From: Coprinellus micaceus
Lineage: Eukaryota > Basidiomycota > Agaricomycetes > Agaricales > Psathyrellaceae
DNA length: 64,000 nucleotides
Reading direction: 5' to 3'
NCBI GenBank assembly: GCA_951394405.1
Contig: OX596344.1
Span: 124,001 to 188,000 of the forward strand
The position numbers and the translations under genes were made by a program. Every line of letters begins with the position of its first letter. Position 1 is the stretch's first letter. Positions 10,339-19,723 of the stretch are shown here, in pieces. The notes below the pieces were generated by a model. That model made no database searches, was not told the origin of the DNA, and was given only the letters and a program-made list of their open reading frames with translations.

Positions 10339-11971
10339 CTAGAGGCAGTGAGGGAGCATGTCACTAAAGATAGACCAGCCTTTGAGTGGGGCGTCCAGTT
10401 GGGGAGACCCCACTATCTCGTAGGCGTCACTCGCGAGAGCATCGAAGTCGTCGCTGACCCACCGCATAGACTCGGTGCGGGTGGTCGGAATCTCAGCACG
10501 CAATGCATCAATGACACTCTGGCAGTGTAGGACCTTGATGCCGACATCCTCAGCAGGCTCAGCCGGACAGGTAAAGCCATGCCTTGGGGTGGCACCGGAC
10601 ATGTTAGGCTTGTCTTTCTGGGCGCGGATTGGGTGGCTGTTCCAGTACTTGACGAAGTTGTCGAGCACGTTTTGGAGGATTTTAGGCCAAAGCCAATTAA
10701 AAAGCTGCCTGAAGACCTGTTAGTTACTGCCCGACACCTGCACTGGATAATGATGGGAGAACTTACTGATGAACCGGGTTCTGGGAGTGGTAAATCCCTT
10801 GGACATGGCCCGAAACGAGAATATCCTTCATGTTGATTCCACAGTGCAGGCGTAACCAATGCCAGAGTCCTTCAATTGGGGTATTGTGAACGCTCCTGAT
10901 CTGAACGATGGGTGGGTATTGATTCTCATCAAGCTCCGGTGCCAGCGCTTGCCTTTGTGAGCGTATTCATTAGAGAGTGGTTAGATCCTTGCAACATAAA
11001 TGACACGCACCGTAAGCCGAATTGATGTGCAAACAAGTACCCCACCTCACTTCCCTTATCAACCACCATCGTATACGGTACGACTGGCCAGTCAGTGTGT
11101 CTCAGTTAGATATTCCGAATAGGAAAGTGTCCAATGCAGCGTACCTTGCTGCTTCTCGACCGCATCAAGATAGACATGACCAATTGTGTCCGCAAGCCGG
11201 TTATTAGGCACCACGACGAGCTCAATAATAAATGAGGACCACTGGTCCTTGATTCCGTAGATATCGAGACCAACGTCACCCATCCCAAGTGCTTGAGCAT
11301 TGAGTTTCTCGTGACCGTCTGCGTGGTGTTGGTGGTTTGGACCGAGACTCGTCAGCTGAGAGCGGCGGATCCTGTTGGCACCCGGCATGCGTGCGCTGAG
11401 ACCCTCTGGTGCGTGTATCTCAAGAATTCGACGAATTGAATCCCTGTTGGTTGTATCCGTCGATGAGTAGGCGCCCAGTTCAGACAATTACCGTCACCCG
11501 TGGCAATGCTTACCTCGGGATCATAATGCCTTTCAGGGCGAGGAGTACTTTGATCGTGCCGACACCATTACGCTGGTTGATATCCTCGCGTACCTTCTCC
11601 AGAACGTGCGTGGTGCACTGAGCCGGGGATGGTGGGTTGCGAACGCTTGGGACACTGAATTTCTTCTGAAGTTCAAATAGCTTGCGCTCCCTGCAACCAG
11701 CCGTCTGTCAGTGTACCTCTGGTGATGTGAATGCGGACAGCGTCACATACTTGATGTGGAGATTGTGCTCCGTGGCAAGGCGTGCGAGACGCTGGGTGAT
11801 CGTGAGCTGCTCTGTCGCATACAGGTGAAGACTCTGGCTGAGAATAGCGTCTGGAGGGTCTGACCAAGTCCACGCAGTCAGCTCATGTGAGATGATTTCC
11901 AATGGAAGTGGACTGTGCGTACAGTTCTTCTCCCCGTACCCATTGACCCCAGTTGGGTTGTTGTAAGGCAT
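10339..11971 (-). CDS. Integrase-core (RNase H-fold) protein, likely transposase
   Basis: The start is the ATG at 11,971 (MPYNNPTGVNGYGEKN); an upstream in-frame GTG at 11,995 is less likely. The frame is joined through about five introns of 50-65 nt with GTANGT/GTGNGT donors and YAG acceptors. Visible parts in order are: a helical N-terminus; KLNAQALGMGDVGLDIYGIKD, which holds the likely first catalytic Asp; VVPNNRLADTIGHVYLDAV; TMVVDKGSEVGYLF, with the second Asp in a D-x-G-x-E setting; HNTPIEGLWHWLRLHCGINM, with the likely catalytic Glu; and NWLWPKILQNVLDNFVKYWN followed by PIRAQKDKPNMSG. I know this arrangement from a large family of basidiomycete integrase-core proteins. It sits with an alpha-kinase gene between inverted repeats, so it is the natural candidate for the mobilising enzyme of that element. 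The TAG at 10,339 closes the frame. No disabling change is visible. Confidence 0.75.
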
Positions 11972-12297
11972 GATGCGAGGTTTTGGGACATTCACAGTAT
12001 CGTGCCTACCACTTAAATAGCCGGATCGGGACTGAGTACTTCCAAGGCGAGCAAAGAGTCCAATTCAAATTTCAAACTAGTTCTCAAAGTTTTAACCAGA
12101 AGGTCCCTGTATCACCGCACCGAAGGTTCAAGAAGGTTCAAGAAATGCACATTCTAAGGTCTAGGGTATCAAGAAGTTCACAAAGAAGCACTCAAACAAA
12201 AGAAATCTAATCGAAGTCTATCAGAAGTCCGATCGGCAAGCTGCCAGAGTTGGAATGGCAGTTTATGTCAGTCAACGGATGAAGGCCTCACTCTTCC

Positions 12298-14692
12298 TCT
12301 TCACCGACGAAGGCTCCAGCATCGGAGAGAGGTTCCAGCCCAAGACCCTGGCAGACATAGGTACACTGGTGCTGCGCAATAAATTTGTCGATGCCTTCAT
12401 CTCCGTGGTCTCCGACACCCGACTCGCTTAATTTCGGGGTTAGAAGAGACGGCAACTAAGGAATAAAACATGCACGCACCCATCAGGGGTATGTGTCATT
12501 GGGTCAAATAACACCAGGGTCTCCGTACCTTGAATGGTTGTCTTCGACCCTAGAACTAGTCAGAAATGATATCCAAAGAATGCGACTAGAGATATACCTT
12601 GAACATCGGCAAATGCAAGTCCCCCCCCAGCCTTATCGAAGACGTAGTGTAGGAGTGCCGAGATAGTGATCGCCGTCTTGTCCTTGGCCGATGGGTGTGC
12701 CAGGGTTCCACAGAATTTGCGCACAGCTTGCGGACGACGAGGCTCCACAAGCCAGACAACCTCACCGTACCCACCTCCATCAAAACCCGACGCTTCGGAA
12801 GGCTCTCCAGTCTCGCGCACCAAGAACGCATTTGCAACGGCGATGTCTGACCGAAATTGAGCACATAATCAAATGCAAAAATGAAATGCACTCACTAGAG
12901 TCGTGCTCAACGCCCCTCTGCCTTGCCCGTCGGAAGAAATTGTTCAAGAACCACCGGAGATTCTCCAGTCGCATCAGCTCTAGCTCAAGGTTCTCACCAT
13001 TCTCGATTGCATTTGGCGGTTCTGAGCCTTCCTTGCCGGTGTCAAAGAAGCGCTTAGCAACATAGAGCTCGGTGCCAAGGACAAGCTACAAACTCAAAGT
13101 AAGTCTCATGAGCGGATACCGAGGCTGGGGAGGTGCAAACCTGGTGGACATTCTTGGTAGCACCTTTCGCGAAATGCTCCACGGTGAGGACACCACTCTC
13201 CGTCTCGGCGCCTCTTGGCCAGGTGATCGCAACTTCTCCCGTCCCATCAGAGGTCGCAGACGTTGCACGCACAAGTTCCACAATCTCCGTTTTCGCTCGA
13301 ACAGCTTGGCGTGGGATGCTTCGTACAAAGGTCAACTGACCAGCTGTAAGGTGGAAGGGTGTTCCATGAGTGAGGTGTATCCAGCATAAGGTCTGGGTCA
13401 CTTACAGGAAGACTCGCTCGCTTGGCGCTTGTCAAATCCGCGAGAGTTTGACTCCGTCCCACTTCTCTTGCGCGAGGCGGCAGTGCGCATGCCATAGCCG
13501 AGGCGCTGCTTACGCTCATCAAACTGGAATCGGAGGCAAAAATAAGAAACCTATTCGCATGGGTGGCAACAGTCAGAACTTACCGAGACCTTGTCAATAT
13601 AAATCTCAAGGGGAATTCGAACTAAAGGCTTGTTCCCTGAAGCATGCTTCCTACTCTCTTTGCTCACGGTTGCACCGAACATCGCCGAATATTCACCATG
13701 CGTACACAATCGCGCGAACTCTCCAAGCGTCATGCTATCGCTCCCAGGAGGCAGAGAGAGGTTACCCTGCCAACGAAGCTGCCCCTCCTCCCTATTACGA
13801 CATGAGTGAGTGGATAGAACAACCAACGTCTCCAAATGGGTATACGTACGGAAGTAGAGACATCCCCTCACGCTTATCCCAGTATTGCTTGATGTTTCCC
13901 TCGAGGATCTCCGACTCGAGCACATCTGGAGACACTGAGTGTGAGTTAGCAAATCAGGAGGGTAACGGACCGGACTGACCAGACATGTATGTGGTTCTGG
14001 CATACGACTTCCCCCATTTACCAATGTCGCCCTCCGTTGGTGGCGTCTTCGTCGTCTTCTCGGTCCTCCGAATCCTCGCCTCAAACAAGAGGAATATACT
14101 ACCATCAGTGGTATTTGCAGCTGGGTCCAGGGGGGATGTCTTCAGTGGGACGTCTTGATTGGGCTGCTTGTTGATACGACAGTCCATAGCATGAGATCGT
14201 GCATTGCGAGCCCCACTCACGGCCGCATCAGCGATGTCTATGTCATTCGATCAGTTAGAATATCACACCAGGGAATCGGAAATTGACGTACCTTGCGCGT
14301 TCTGTGCAGGCTGCTCTCCGGGCTTGGACCCAGGCGCGCCGGCCCTTATTGGCACAGGTGGAGGTGGCATGGCGACGCTCTTCTCACACCCACCACACAG
14401 ACCATGATCGTTCGTTGGGTTGAAGTTCTTCCATGCTCGGCCACAGCAAGGGCACTGTTTCCAGGCCTGGTTGTGTTGCAGAGTTAGTCTGACGGTGATC
14501 AAATGGTGTCAAAACGCCACGCACCAGTATCGTAGCATGCTGGTTATCATTCTCCACCCCTGCAAGCAACGTACACTTGCCGCAGAGTCCAGGGGATATT
14601 TTCATGCCGAAACTCCCACCACAGCCGTCCCCAGTGTCGCCGCTCGAGCAGATGGTAACATCGATTTTCTGAATAGAATTAGGTGCGGCCAT
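12298..14692 (-). CDS. Alpha-type (MHCK/EF2K-like) protein kinase
   Basis: The start is the ATG at 14,692 (MAAPNSIQKIDVTICSSGD), with a CATATAAG TATA-like box about 45 nt upstream. Several introns of about 50-60 nt separate the exons. The N-terminal part carries paired cysteines (GLCGKC; CPCCGRAWKNF; GLCGGC) that probably bind zinc. A middle region includes PLVRIPLEIYIDKVS. The catalytic domain follows, with VRSIPRQAVRAKTEIVELV, LGTELYVAKRFFD and, near the end, LVLFDPMTHTPDG, SGVGDHGDEGIDKFIAQHQC and TYVCQGLGLEP. The glycine-rich GDHGDEGI and the H-x-C...C cluster are hallmarks of alpha-kinases. The stop is TGA at 12,298-12,300 after an acidic GEEEE tail. Alpha-kinases are strongly expanded in some mushrooms and their targets there are unknown. 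What is unusual is the setting, inside a TIR transposon next to an integrase-like gene. All exons I could join stay in frame. Confidence 0.85.
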
Positions 14693-15641
14693 GGAGAGAA
14701 TGGATGGGATGGGATGAGGGAATGCGGCAAAAACTAATGCACTTATATGGTCGCCTTGAGGCTGCTTCACAAAGGGATGGCACAGGGACACCGTTGACAC
14801 CACCCGAGTCGAGGCAGGCCTAACGCGGCTCTCAGTTGTTATACAGCATGTGTTCACCACATGTCGGGTTCCGAGTCCCGCTTCTAGAAGGTAAAGATGT
14901 TGGACACTTCTTGAATCGATTTCTGGGTTCAGCGGCGCTCCGAGTGGCATTTTGAATCGTAAATTCTCATACATTCTGGCCATGCCAGAGTTACTTTGCG
15001 CGCTTAGCCAAGCAAGCGCCCAAACGCGACGTGTTCCATCACGTGTGGAGCATTTGCCAAAGACCTGGTAACAATATCCCTGTCGCCGCGGCCGTGTTTT
15101 GATAGATGATTACAATCACGGCACGGACTGGAGCGAAATTATCGTACAATGCAGGATATCTAAGTGCTATGGGCCCAAAGAAGGGCAGTTTAGAATACCT
15201 AAACCAAGTGGTACTCCGGGCATTCTCGCCTTGCTGGTGGTGTCTCCAGATCTTCTTGGGAGCCAAAGGAATTCCAATCGGACCACATCCTTTCAATCAA
15301 ATGCGAATTGCCCCGTATTACCCAGCACCTTGCCTCAAGAAACCATAAATCGTGCCACCGTGGAGATAAGCGCCCAGCGAGAACCACGGCAAAGTGGCTG
15401 TGTCTTGGGCCCGATGTCCGGCCCAACCTTCATACTCTAAGAACAGAACATAAATTTACAAGGAGCGGGAAGGCGCCCTATGTGTATAGCTGGCGCCGAA
15501 ATCTATGTATGTTCCCTCCGTACCCCAGAAAAAAGTGTGGTCCGACCCGGAATCGAACCCCACCCCACTCACTTCACAGAGAGATTGCGCAAGTCGATTT
15601 TGAAAAATTGAAAATTGACCGTGCAGTTCTCGCCAACGCTA
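14693..15641. other. Upstream flank of the alpha-kinase and right end of the TIR element
   Basis: There is no gene here. The stretch holds the promoter side of the alpha-kinase (TATA-like sequence near 14,735-14,750) and ends with the right inverted repeat at about 15,604-15,641. Open frames across 15,308-15,640 run through the inverted repeat into the neighbouring gene fragment and are accidental. Confidence 0.55.
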
Positions 15642-16239
15642 CCAGCAGCCTTCGACGAAACGAGGGAGAAGGTGGTGCGCGATCGGCGGGGCCTAGTGCC
15701 GAAACGAGGGAGACGATGGAGGCTGTCGAGGAAGCCAGCAATCTCGCCTTGCAGGTACCACGTGTTTCGCCCGAGGCGAGCACTTCGAGAGGCCTAGAAG
15801 CTACCCCAAGCTCAACACGAGCAGTAGCGCCGCTCGACCTCGTCGACGAAGTACACGATCACACCTCGCAGCCACAACATGTTTTGCCCCCAACACCTTA
15901 TTCGAACGAACCAGACCGCACCCCTAGCTCGCTGCCCCATCCAGAGTCCGCAACGCCCTCTTCGTCTCGCTCGAGAGCCTTGGGCGTACTCGACGGTGCA
16001 CATGGTGCGCGGGTGGAAAAGCTCGAGGTCGTTCAGGCGAGGAACGTGGAACGGCGGTCGGATATTAACTTCAACGCCAACGTCAGCGGACCGCTGTTCT
16101 CAGTCGTAATAGGTCCGTCACTCCTTCAATTCTTAATTCAACGATTCGTTCTGACTCGCATTTGCTTTTCTCTGTCGCTCACGCGAATTTTAGGTGCAAG
16201 CGATACTTTGGCAGGGAACGGAAAAGTGGGGCTTCCGGT

Positions 16240-16416
16240 TGTAGGTCGGCGTGACGTGCCGTACGCTCTGAAGGCTCGAGGAGCAAGTACGAATAGAGAT
16301 GGTGACCGTAGCCTACAAGAATGAACTACTGAAAACGAAGCGCGACCGTGAGTGATGGCGTCGCTAGATCACGCGACTCGACGCGTTCCGCGCATAGCCC
16401 CTGAGTAACCACCACA
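16240..16416 (-). repeat. 3' LTR of the gag-only element
   Basis: This 177-bp direct repeat shows no difference from 18,026-18,202 by eye. It is bordered by TSD CGGT on the left and by the polypurine tract (minus strand) on the right. Confidence 0.85.
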
Positions 16417-16452
16417 TCCCCTCCTCACTTTCTAAAATCAAGACCGTTGATT

Positions 16453-17427
16453 TTACCCTTCTCCAGAACTGACTCTCCAACTAGAAAGAACCCTTCCTAC
16501 TGATCTCCTTGCTGAAGGCATCGTGAATCCATTTGATTGCCGGACGAAGTCATTGCCCCTAGAGTATTCGGTGCTGAAAACCGTGGTGAACGTCGAGAAC
16601 GCGGCTTGAGCTGGAGTGCTATGGCTCGTCGACATCTCTTGGCTAGACTCGTATTGCTGACGAACTTCTGGGTGTCGTAGTAGGCCTTGAGGGCTTCGAA
16701 GATCGCGTTCGGGATGAGGTCGGCTGTCGAGACATCCTTTGAGAACATACCCGCGACAGACGATGATTGGCGTGCCGTCCGTGTGCGCTATCTGTCTCGT
16801 AGTTGTGTTCCGAATGCATTTCCCTAGCTTGAGATACCGAGAGGCGACTCTGCAGTTGCGTATCATGTGCGAACGAGAGCCACAAAAGTAGCATCTACGA
16901 AGACCGGTGTCTGGCGTGAACATCGAGGTCGACCGTCGGGGTACTGGAACGGGCTGAGAAACGTGCTGCGTCGCATTTGGAATGGCGCTAGATGCATAGA
17001 AATTCGGCGAAATGTGGGGGACTTGCTGGGCGGCTCCTAGATAGAAAGGAATAGGTCCAGGTGCTCGCGGCCATGACGGAGGCGGGATCCCATCGACGAG
17101 ATCACCCCGGACGGCCTTGAGACGGACGTAGAGCGCGGCGTAGCTCTGCTCGGTGGGGATGAGACTCCATAATCGCCAAATGATACGCTCAACTTCATCT
17201 AAGTGCTCCTTCTCGACCTCCCATCTCTTATCTCTTGCTCCTTCTCCTCCCTTCTCTCCTCCCTTCATCTCCTTCCACTTCTTCCACTCTCTAAACTCCC
17301 TAAACTCCTGATACTCTTCCTCCTCTTCCCTTCTCTTATCCCGCTTTCTCTTTCGCCTAAACTCATACTCCTCCGAACTCGAATCGCTCGACGTCGAATA
17401 GCATCTCCTCCTACTTCTCCTGGTCAT
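16453..17427 (-). CDS. Gag-like protein with CCHC zinc knuckle
   Basis: The frame starts at an ATG (MTRRSRRRCYSTSSDSSSEE) and ends at 16,453 after 324 codons. Residues 20-75 are a highly charged Lys/Arg/Glu region. A segment around residues 80-110 (ERIIWRLWSLIPTEQSYAAL) is probably helical. A single zinc knuckle, C-x2-C-x4-H-x4-C (CYFCGSRSHMIRNC), lies near residue 178 and is followed by YLKLGKCIRN, the arrangement found after the knuckle in many basidiomycete Ty3/gypsy gags. It is the only coding frame between the two LTRs. The product would be a nucleocapsid-type protein that binds RNA and may need reverse transcriptase and integrase from another element. The frame is intact, and with identical LTRs this suggests recent activity or selection on Gag. 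Confidence 0.75.
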   Translation of the reverse strand: MTRRSRRRCYSTSSDSSSEEYEFRRKRKRDKRREEEEEYQEFREFREWKKWKEMKGGEKGGEGARDKRWEVEKEHLDEVERIIWRLWSLIPTEQSYAALYVRLKAVRGDLVDGIPPPSWPRAPGPIPFYLGAAQQVPHISPNFYASSAIPNATQHVSQPVPVPRRSTSMFTPDTGLRRCYFCGSRSHMIRNCRVASRYLKLGKCIRNTTTRQIAHTDGTPIIVCRGYVLKGCLDSRPHPERDLRSPQGLLRHPEVRQQYESSQEMSTSHSTPAQAAFSTFTTVFSTEYSRGNDFVRQSNGFTMPSARRSVGRVLSSWRVSSGEG

Positions 17428-18006
17428 CCTCGTGTCGTTGGGGCGTCGTAAATGTTCTTATCGTTGAACCGTTGTCCCTTCGCCGTGTGCGGTACGTCTT
17501 CGCGTCGTCCGTTCGTCGTTCTCGATAATTAGCCCGTTGGCCCTGTCGTGACCGTGTGTCGAAATCTCGGTGGTGTTCGTGGCTCGTATGCCGAAAGCTC
17601 TATGCATATCCGATATCCGTTCGTCCGTTCGACCCAATGTCTCCTCTTTCTCTGCTCTCGCTCGCTCCGACGCTCTCCTCGTGAGTCCGTAGCTTCTTCG
17701 ACTACTCAATATCCTCTCGCCGCCTCTGATGGTGCTCCGTCGTCCTGACTGAATCAGACTCTTCTTCCTCGTGCGCGTTGCGTGTGCCCGCCTTTCGGTA
17801 CGTTAATCGACGCTCGTGACGATTCTCCTGTGATGCGCGTTCGATTTTGAGGCTCCTCGCTCGTTAGAAGGTGCGTATGGGACTCTCTGTCGCAGAGGGC
17901 GACGAGATCCAGCCTGATATTGACGTCGATCGGGTTATCGTTGTCGATCTTCGTCGTCGTCGTGCGAGTAAGGGGGTGTGATAGGGTCTAAGAACGACCC
18001 CACACC

Positions 18007-18023
18007 CCTCGCGGTGGGCTCCA
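18007..18023 (-). promoter_or_regulatory. Primer-binding site of the gag-only LTR element
   Basis: On the minus strand TGGAGCCCACCGCGAGG starts two bases after the 5' LTR. It begins with TGG, complementary to a tRNA CCA end, and would pair with a tRNA ending CCTCGCGGTGGGCTCCA. I did not identify the donor tRNA. Confidence 0.6.
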
Positions 18024-18025
18024 GA

Positions 18026-18202
18026 TGTAGGTCGGCGTGACGTGCCGTACGCTCTGAAGGCTCGAGGAGCAAGTACGAATAGAGATGGTGACCGTAGCCT
18101 ACAAGAATGAACTACTGAAAACGAAGCGCGACCGTGAGTGATGGCGTCGCTAGATCACGCGACTCGACGCGTTCCGCGCATAGCCCCTGAGTAACCACCA
18201 CA
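18026..18202 (-). repeat. 5' LTR of the gag-only element
   Basis: This is the second of the two identical 177-bp LTRs and is upstream with respect to the gag frame. The TSD CGGT follows at 18,203-18,206, after which the LDGAHGARV gene resumes. Confidence 0.85.
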
Positions 18203-18279
18203 CGGTAGCATCGGGTGTTGTACTTGGTTGTATATATATGTCCGGCTTGTTTTTTTTTTTGAACGACCGTCCGGGGTAA

Positions 18280-18830
18280 GCTGCACGCAGCGACAGCATG
18301 GGTGTGCATTTGGGGACCGGGCGTTCCCAAAACGGAAGTCGCTCAGCAATTCGCCCAGCTTGATCATGTCTTCGTCTAAATCGTTCACTTTACCTCCCAG
18401 TATTTGAGATGGCTCTCTAAAAATGCTTTGACAACTATAGCACACCTATAGCCTTCTGTGAATACCAAACCTTTGCATACTTTGAGCGCCGAAGCGGGTT
18501 TGTCGTGTCTTCTGCACGTATGATGGACGGAACCCCGATCACAAATATGGCAATTTGGAATGGCTATGTCGTCGGCAAACGATCCTGTGTAAAATCCACG
18601 TAACGGGTTAGTGTTCCACTTCTTCCTCGATACATTCTTCAGCCAGGCGAACCGAATGATGATGCCGACGACTTTTTCGGAGGGATACCCCATCCCTGGA
18701 CTCGGAAAGACTGAACGTGAACGTCATGATCCATGGCCTCGAGCTCTGTGGGCCGATAGGTATTAGGTCTAATGGACCCCCAGCGAGTACAAGATGGTTA
18801 TACTTGTCATGCATGTACTTACTACAAAGC
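18280..18830 (-). other. Possible gene fragment with CxxC...HxxC motif
   Basis: The minus-strand frame at 18,385-18,693 contains CHICDRGSVHHTC, then KVCKGLVFTEGYRC, and could be an exon with a YAG acceptor near 18,586. No start, stop and full exon chain could be assembled and I do not recognise the protein. It may be a remnant of a zinc-binding protein gene. Confidence 0.25.
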
Positions 18831-19230
18831 CATCTGGGCTAAGCGCCTGAGCGCCTGAGCCCATGGCGGGCGTACCTAGCTGTGTTTAGCCCTCTAGTAG
18901 CCGCTTGGGCGTGTGCTTCGTCACGGTATGCAGGCTGGGCCGGGGCTGGAAGATGTGGTATCGCATTTGGCCCTTGGGTTACCCCGGAGTCGGTAATCTG
19001 CTGTGTTGGGAGCTCCGTGAGTCGACGTGACGACTAAAGAGACGTACCATCCAGGACAGAGGCTCATCGGGTGAGAAGCAGACAGGACAAAATTTTGTGA
19101 AGTAAATTGGGCAGGAGGAATTTTGCTTAGATATTGATGTTAGCATGAACTGCTAAAGGGTGCGTAGAAGAATAAGCGAGATTTACCCGCCCTAAGTCAC
19201 TTGGACGCATAAGCGAGGGGCGGGCCAGCT
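18770..19230. repeat. Second copy of the 7,200-7,709 block, with empty TA site
   Basis: This block is paralogous to 7,200-7,709. It ends GGGCCAGCTAGGGTTTGGG at about 19,223, where the 7.7-kb copy carries the inserted 1,081-bp element. It runs directly into the EXO70 copy A upstream region. No gene seen. Confidence 0.65.
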
Positions 19231-19723
19231 AGGGTTTGGGTATGCACGGGCGTTTATTATGCCTTGTAATTAGGGGAAGGTGAACGCGAGCGGCGGGAGG
19301 CAGGAAGATAGGGGCGTGTGAACGCAGTAACAGACGCCGAAGCCGGAGAGTGATTGATCTGAATGACGACGTTCGTTGCTCTCGACGACGTCCTGCTTTC
19401 CTCACTTTCGTCTCTTCCGCTCGACGCTGTGTGTCTATCTGTCTAGCCATCCGCGTATACGGGATTACGCAGATTACATCGCGTCGTATCGAATCGGATC
19501 GGTCTTGGGCGCTCGACTGGGAGGAACGCCGACGCTGCGCGGATACACGATCGGTCGGTCGGTCGGCTGAGTGGGATCCAGAGAGAACTTGGACTTGAGA
19601 CGCTGAAGGAACGAAGGGGATTCTAGAGAGGGACGACCCCCGAACGCCGCCCTCCGAACGAAGGGACTCACCAACCAAGGGACTCACCAACCAACCCAAC
19701 CAACGCAAACAACCAACGCAGGG

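Larger units (their letters stand above)
10160..15641. mobile_element. 5.48-kb TIR DNA transposon with integrase-like and alpha-kinase genes
   Basis: The inverted terminal repeats are about 38 bp long. The left end begins TAAGG and the right end (complement) TAGCG, and both continue TTGGCGAGAACTGCACGGTC and then an ATTTTCAATTTT tract. The element is flanked by CCAGCAG at 10,153-10,159 and 15,642-15,648, a 7-bp match. It interrupts the second exon of an LDGAHGARV-family gene, and the uninterrupted copies show the empty site. Two intact-looking intron-containing genes, both on the minus strand, fill it: an integrase-core protein (10,339-11,971) and an alpha-type kinase (12,298-14,692). The terminal TAAGG/TAGCG would fit the loose hAT consensus, but the integrase-like protein is not a hAT transposase, so the superfamily is unsettled. 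Confidence 0.85.
16240..18202 (-). mobile_element. Gag-only non-autonomous LTR retrotransposon (1,963 bp)
   Basis: Two identical 177-bp direct repeats (16,240-16,416 and 18,026-18,202) begin TGTAGG and end CACCACA on the plus strand, so both strands have TG...CA ends. The 4-bp sequence CGGT flanks the element (16,236-16,239 and 18,203-18,206), and uninterrupted paralogues show the joined target. On the minus strand the 5' LTR is followed after two bases by TGGAGCCCACCGCGAGG (18,023-18,007), which fits a tRNA-type primer-binding site. The 3' LTR is preceded by the purine tract GTGAGGAGGGGA. The only sizeable coding frame is a gag-like protein (16,453-17,427). There is no protease, reverse transcriptase or integrase. 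The structure corresponds to the TR-GAG class described in plants. Confidence 0.85.
9909..18279 (+). pseudogene. LDGAHGARV-family gene, split by two transposons
   Basis: Exon 1 (9,909 onward) encodes a basic N-terminus with GGKKRNPIRKAMSRLAGRVKKR. After a short intron the second exon runs into an inserted 5.48-kb TIR element at 10,160. Coding sequence resumes at 15,649 (SLRRNEGEGGARSAGPSAE) and continues through the family signature ALGVLDGAHGARVEKLEV and NVERRSDI to an intron and the last exon, which is again split at 16,240 by a gag-only LTR element. The final codons after 18,206 read VASGVVLGCIYMSGLFFF before a TAA at 18,277-18,279. Alignment with the uninterrupted copies at 40,734, 47,433 and 54,736 makes the exon order clear. 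The function is unknown. Two insertions totalling about 7.5 kb make the copy non-functional unless they are removed. Confidence 0.75.

Noticed and set aside
15308..15640. Long plus-strand frame running from 15,308 into the LDGAHGARV gene
   Set aside because: It crosses the transposon's inverted repeat and the target duplication, so it is an accidental fusion of element end and gene fragment.
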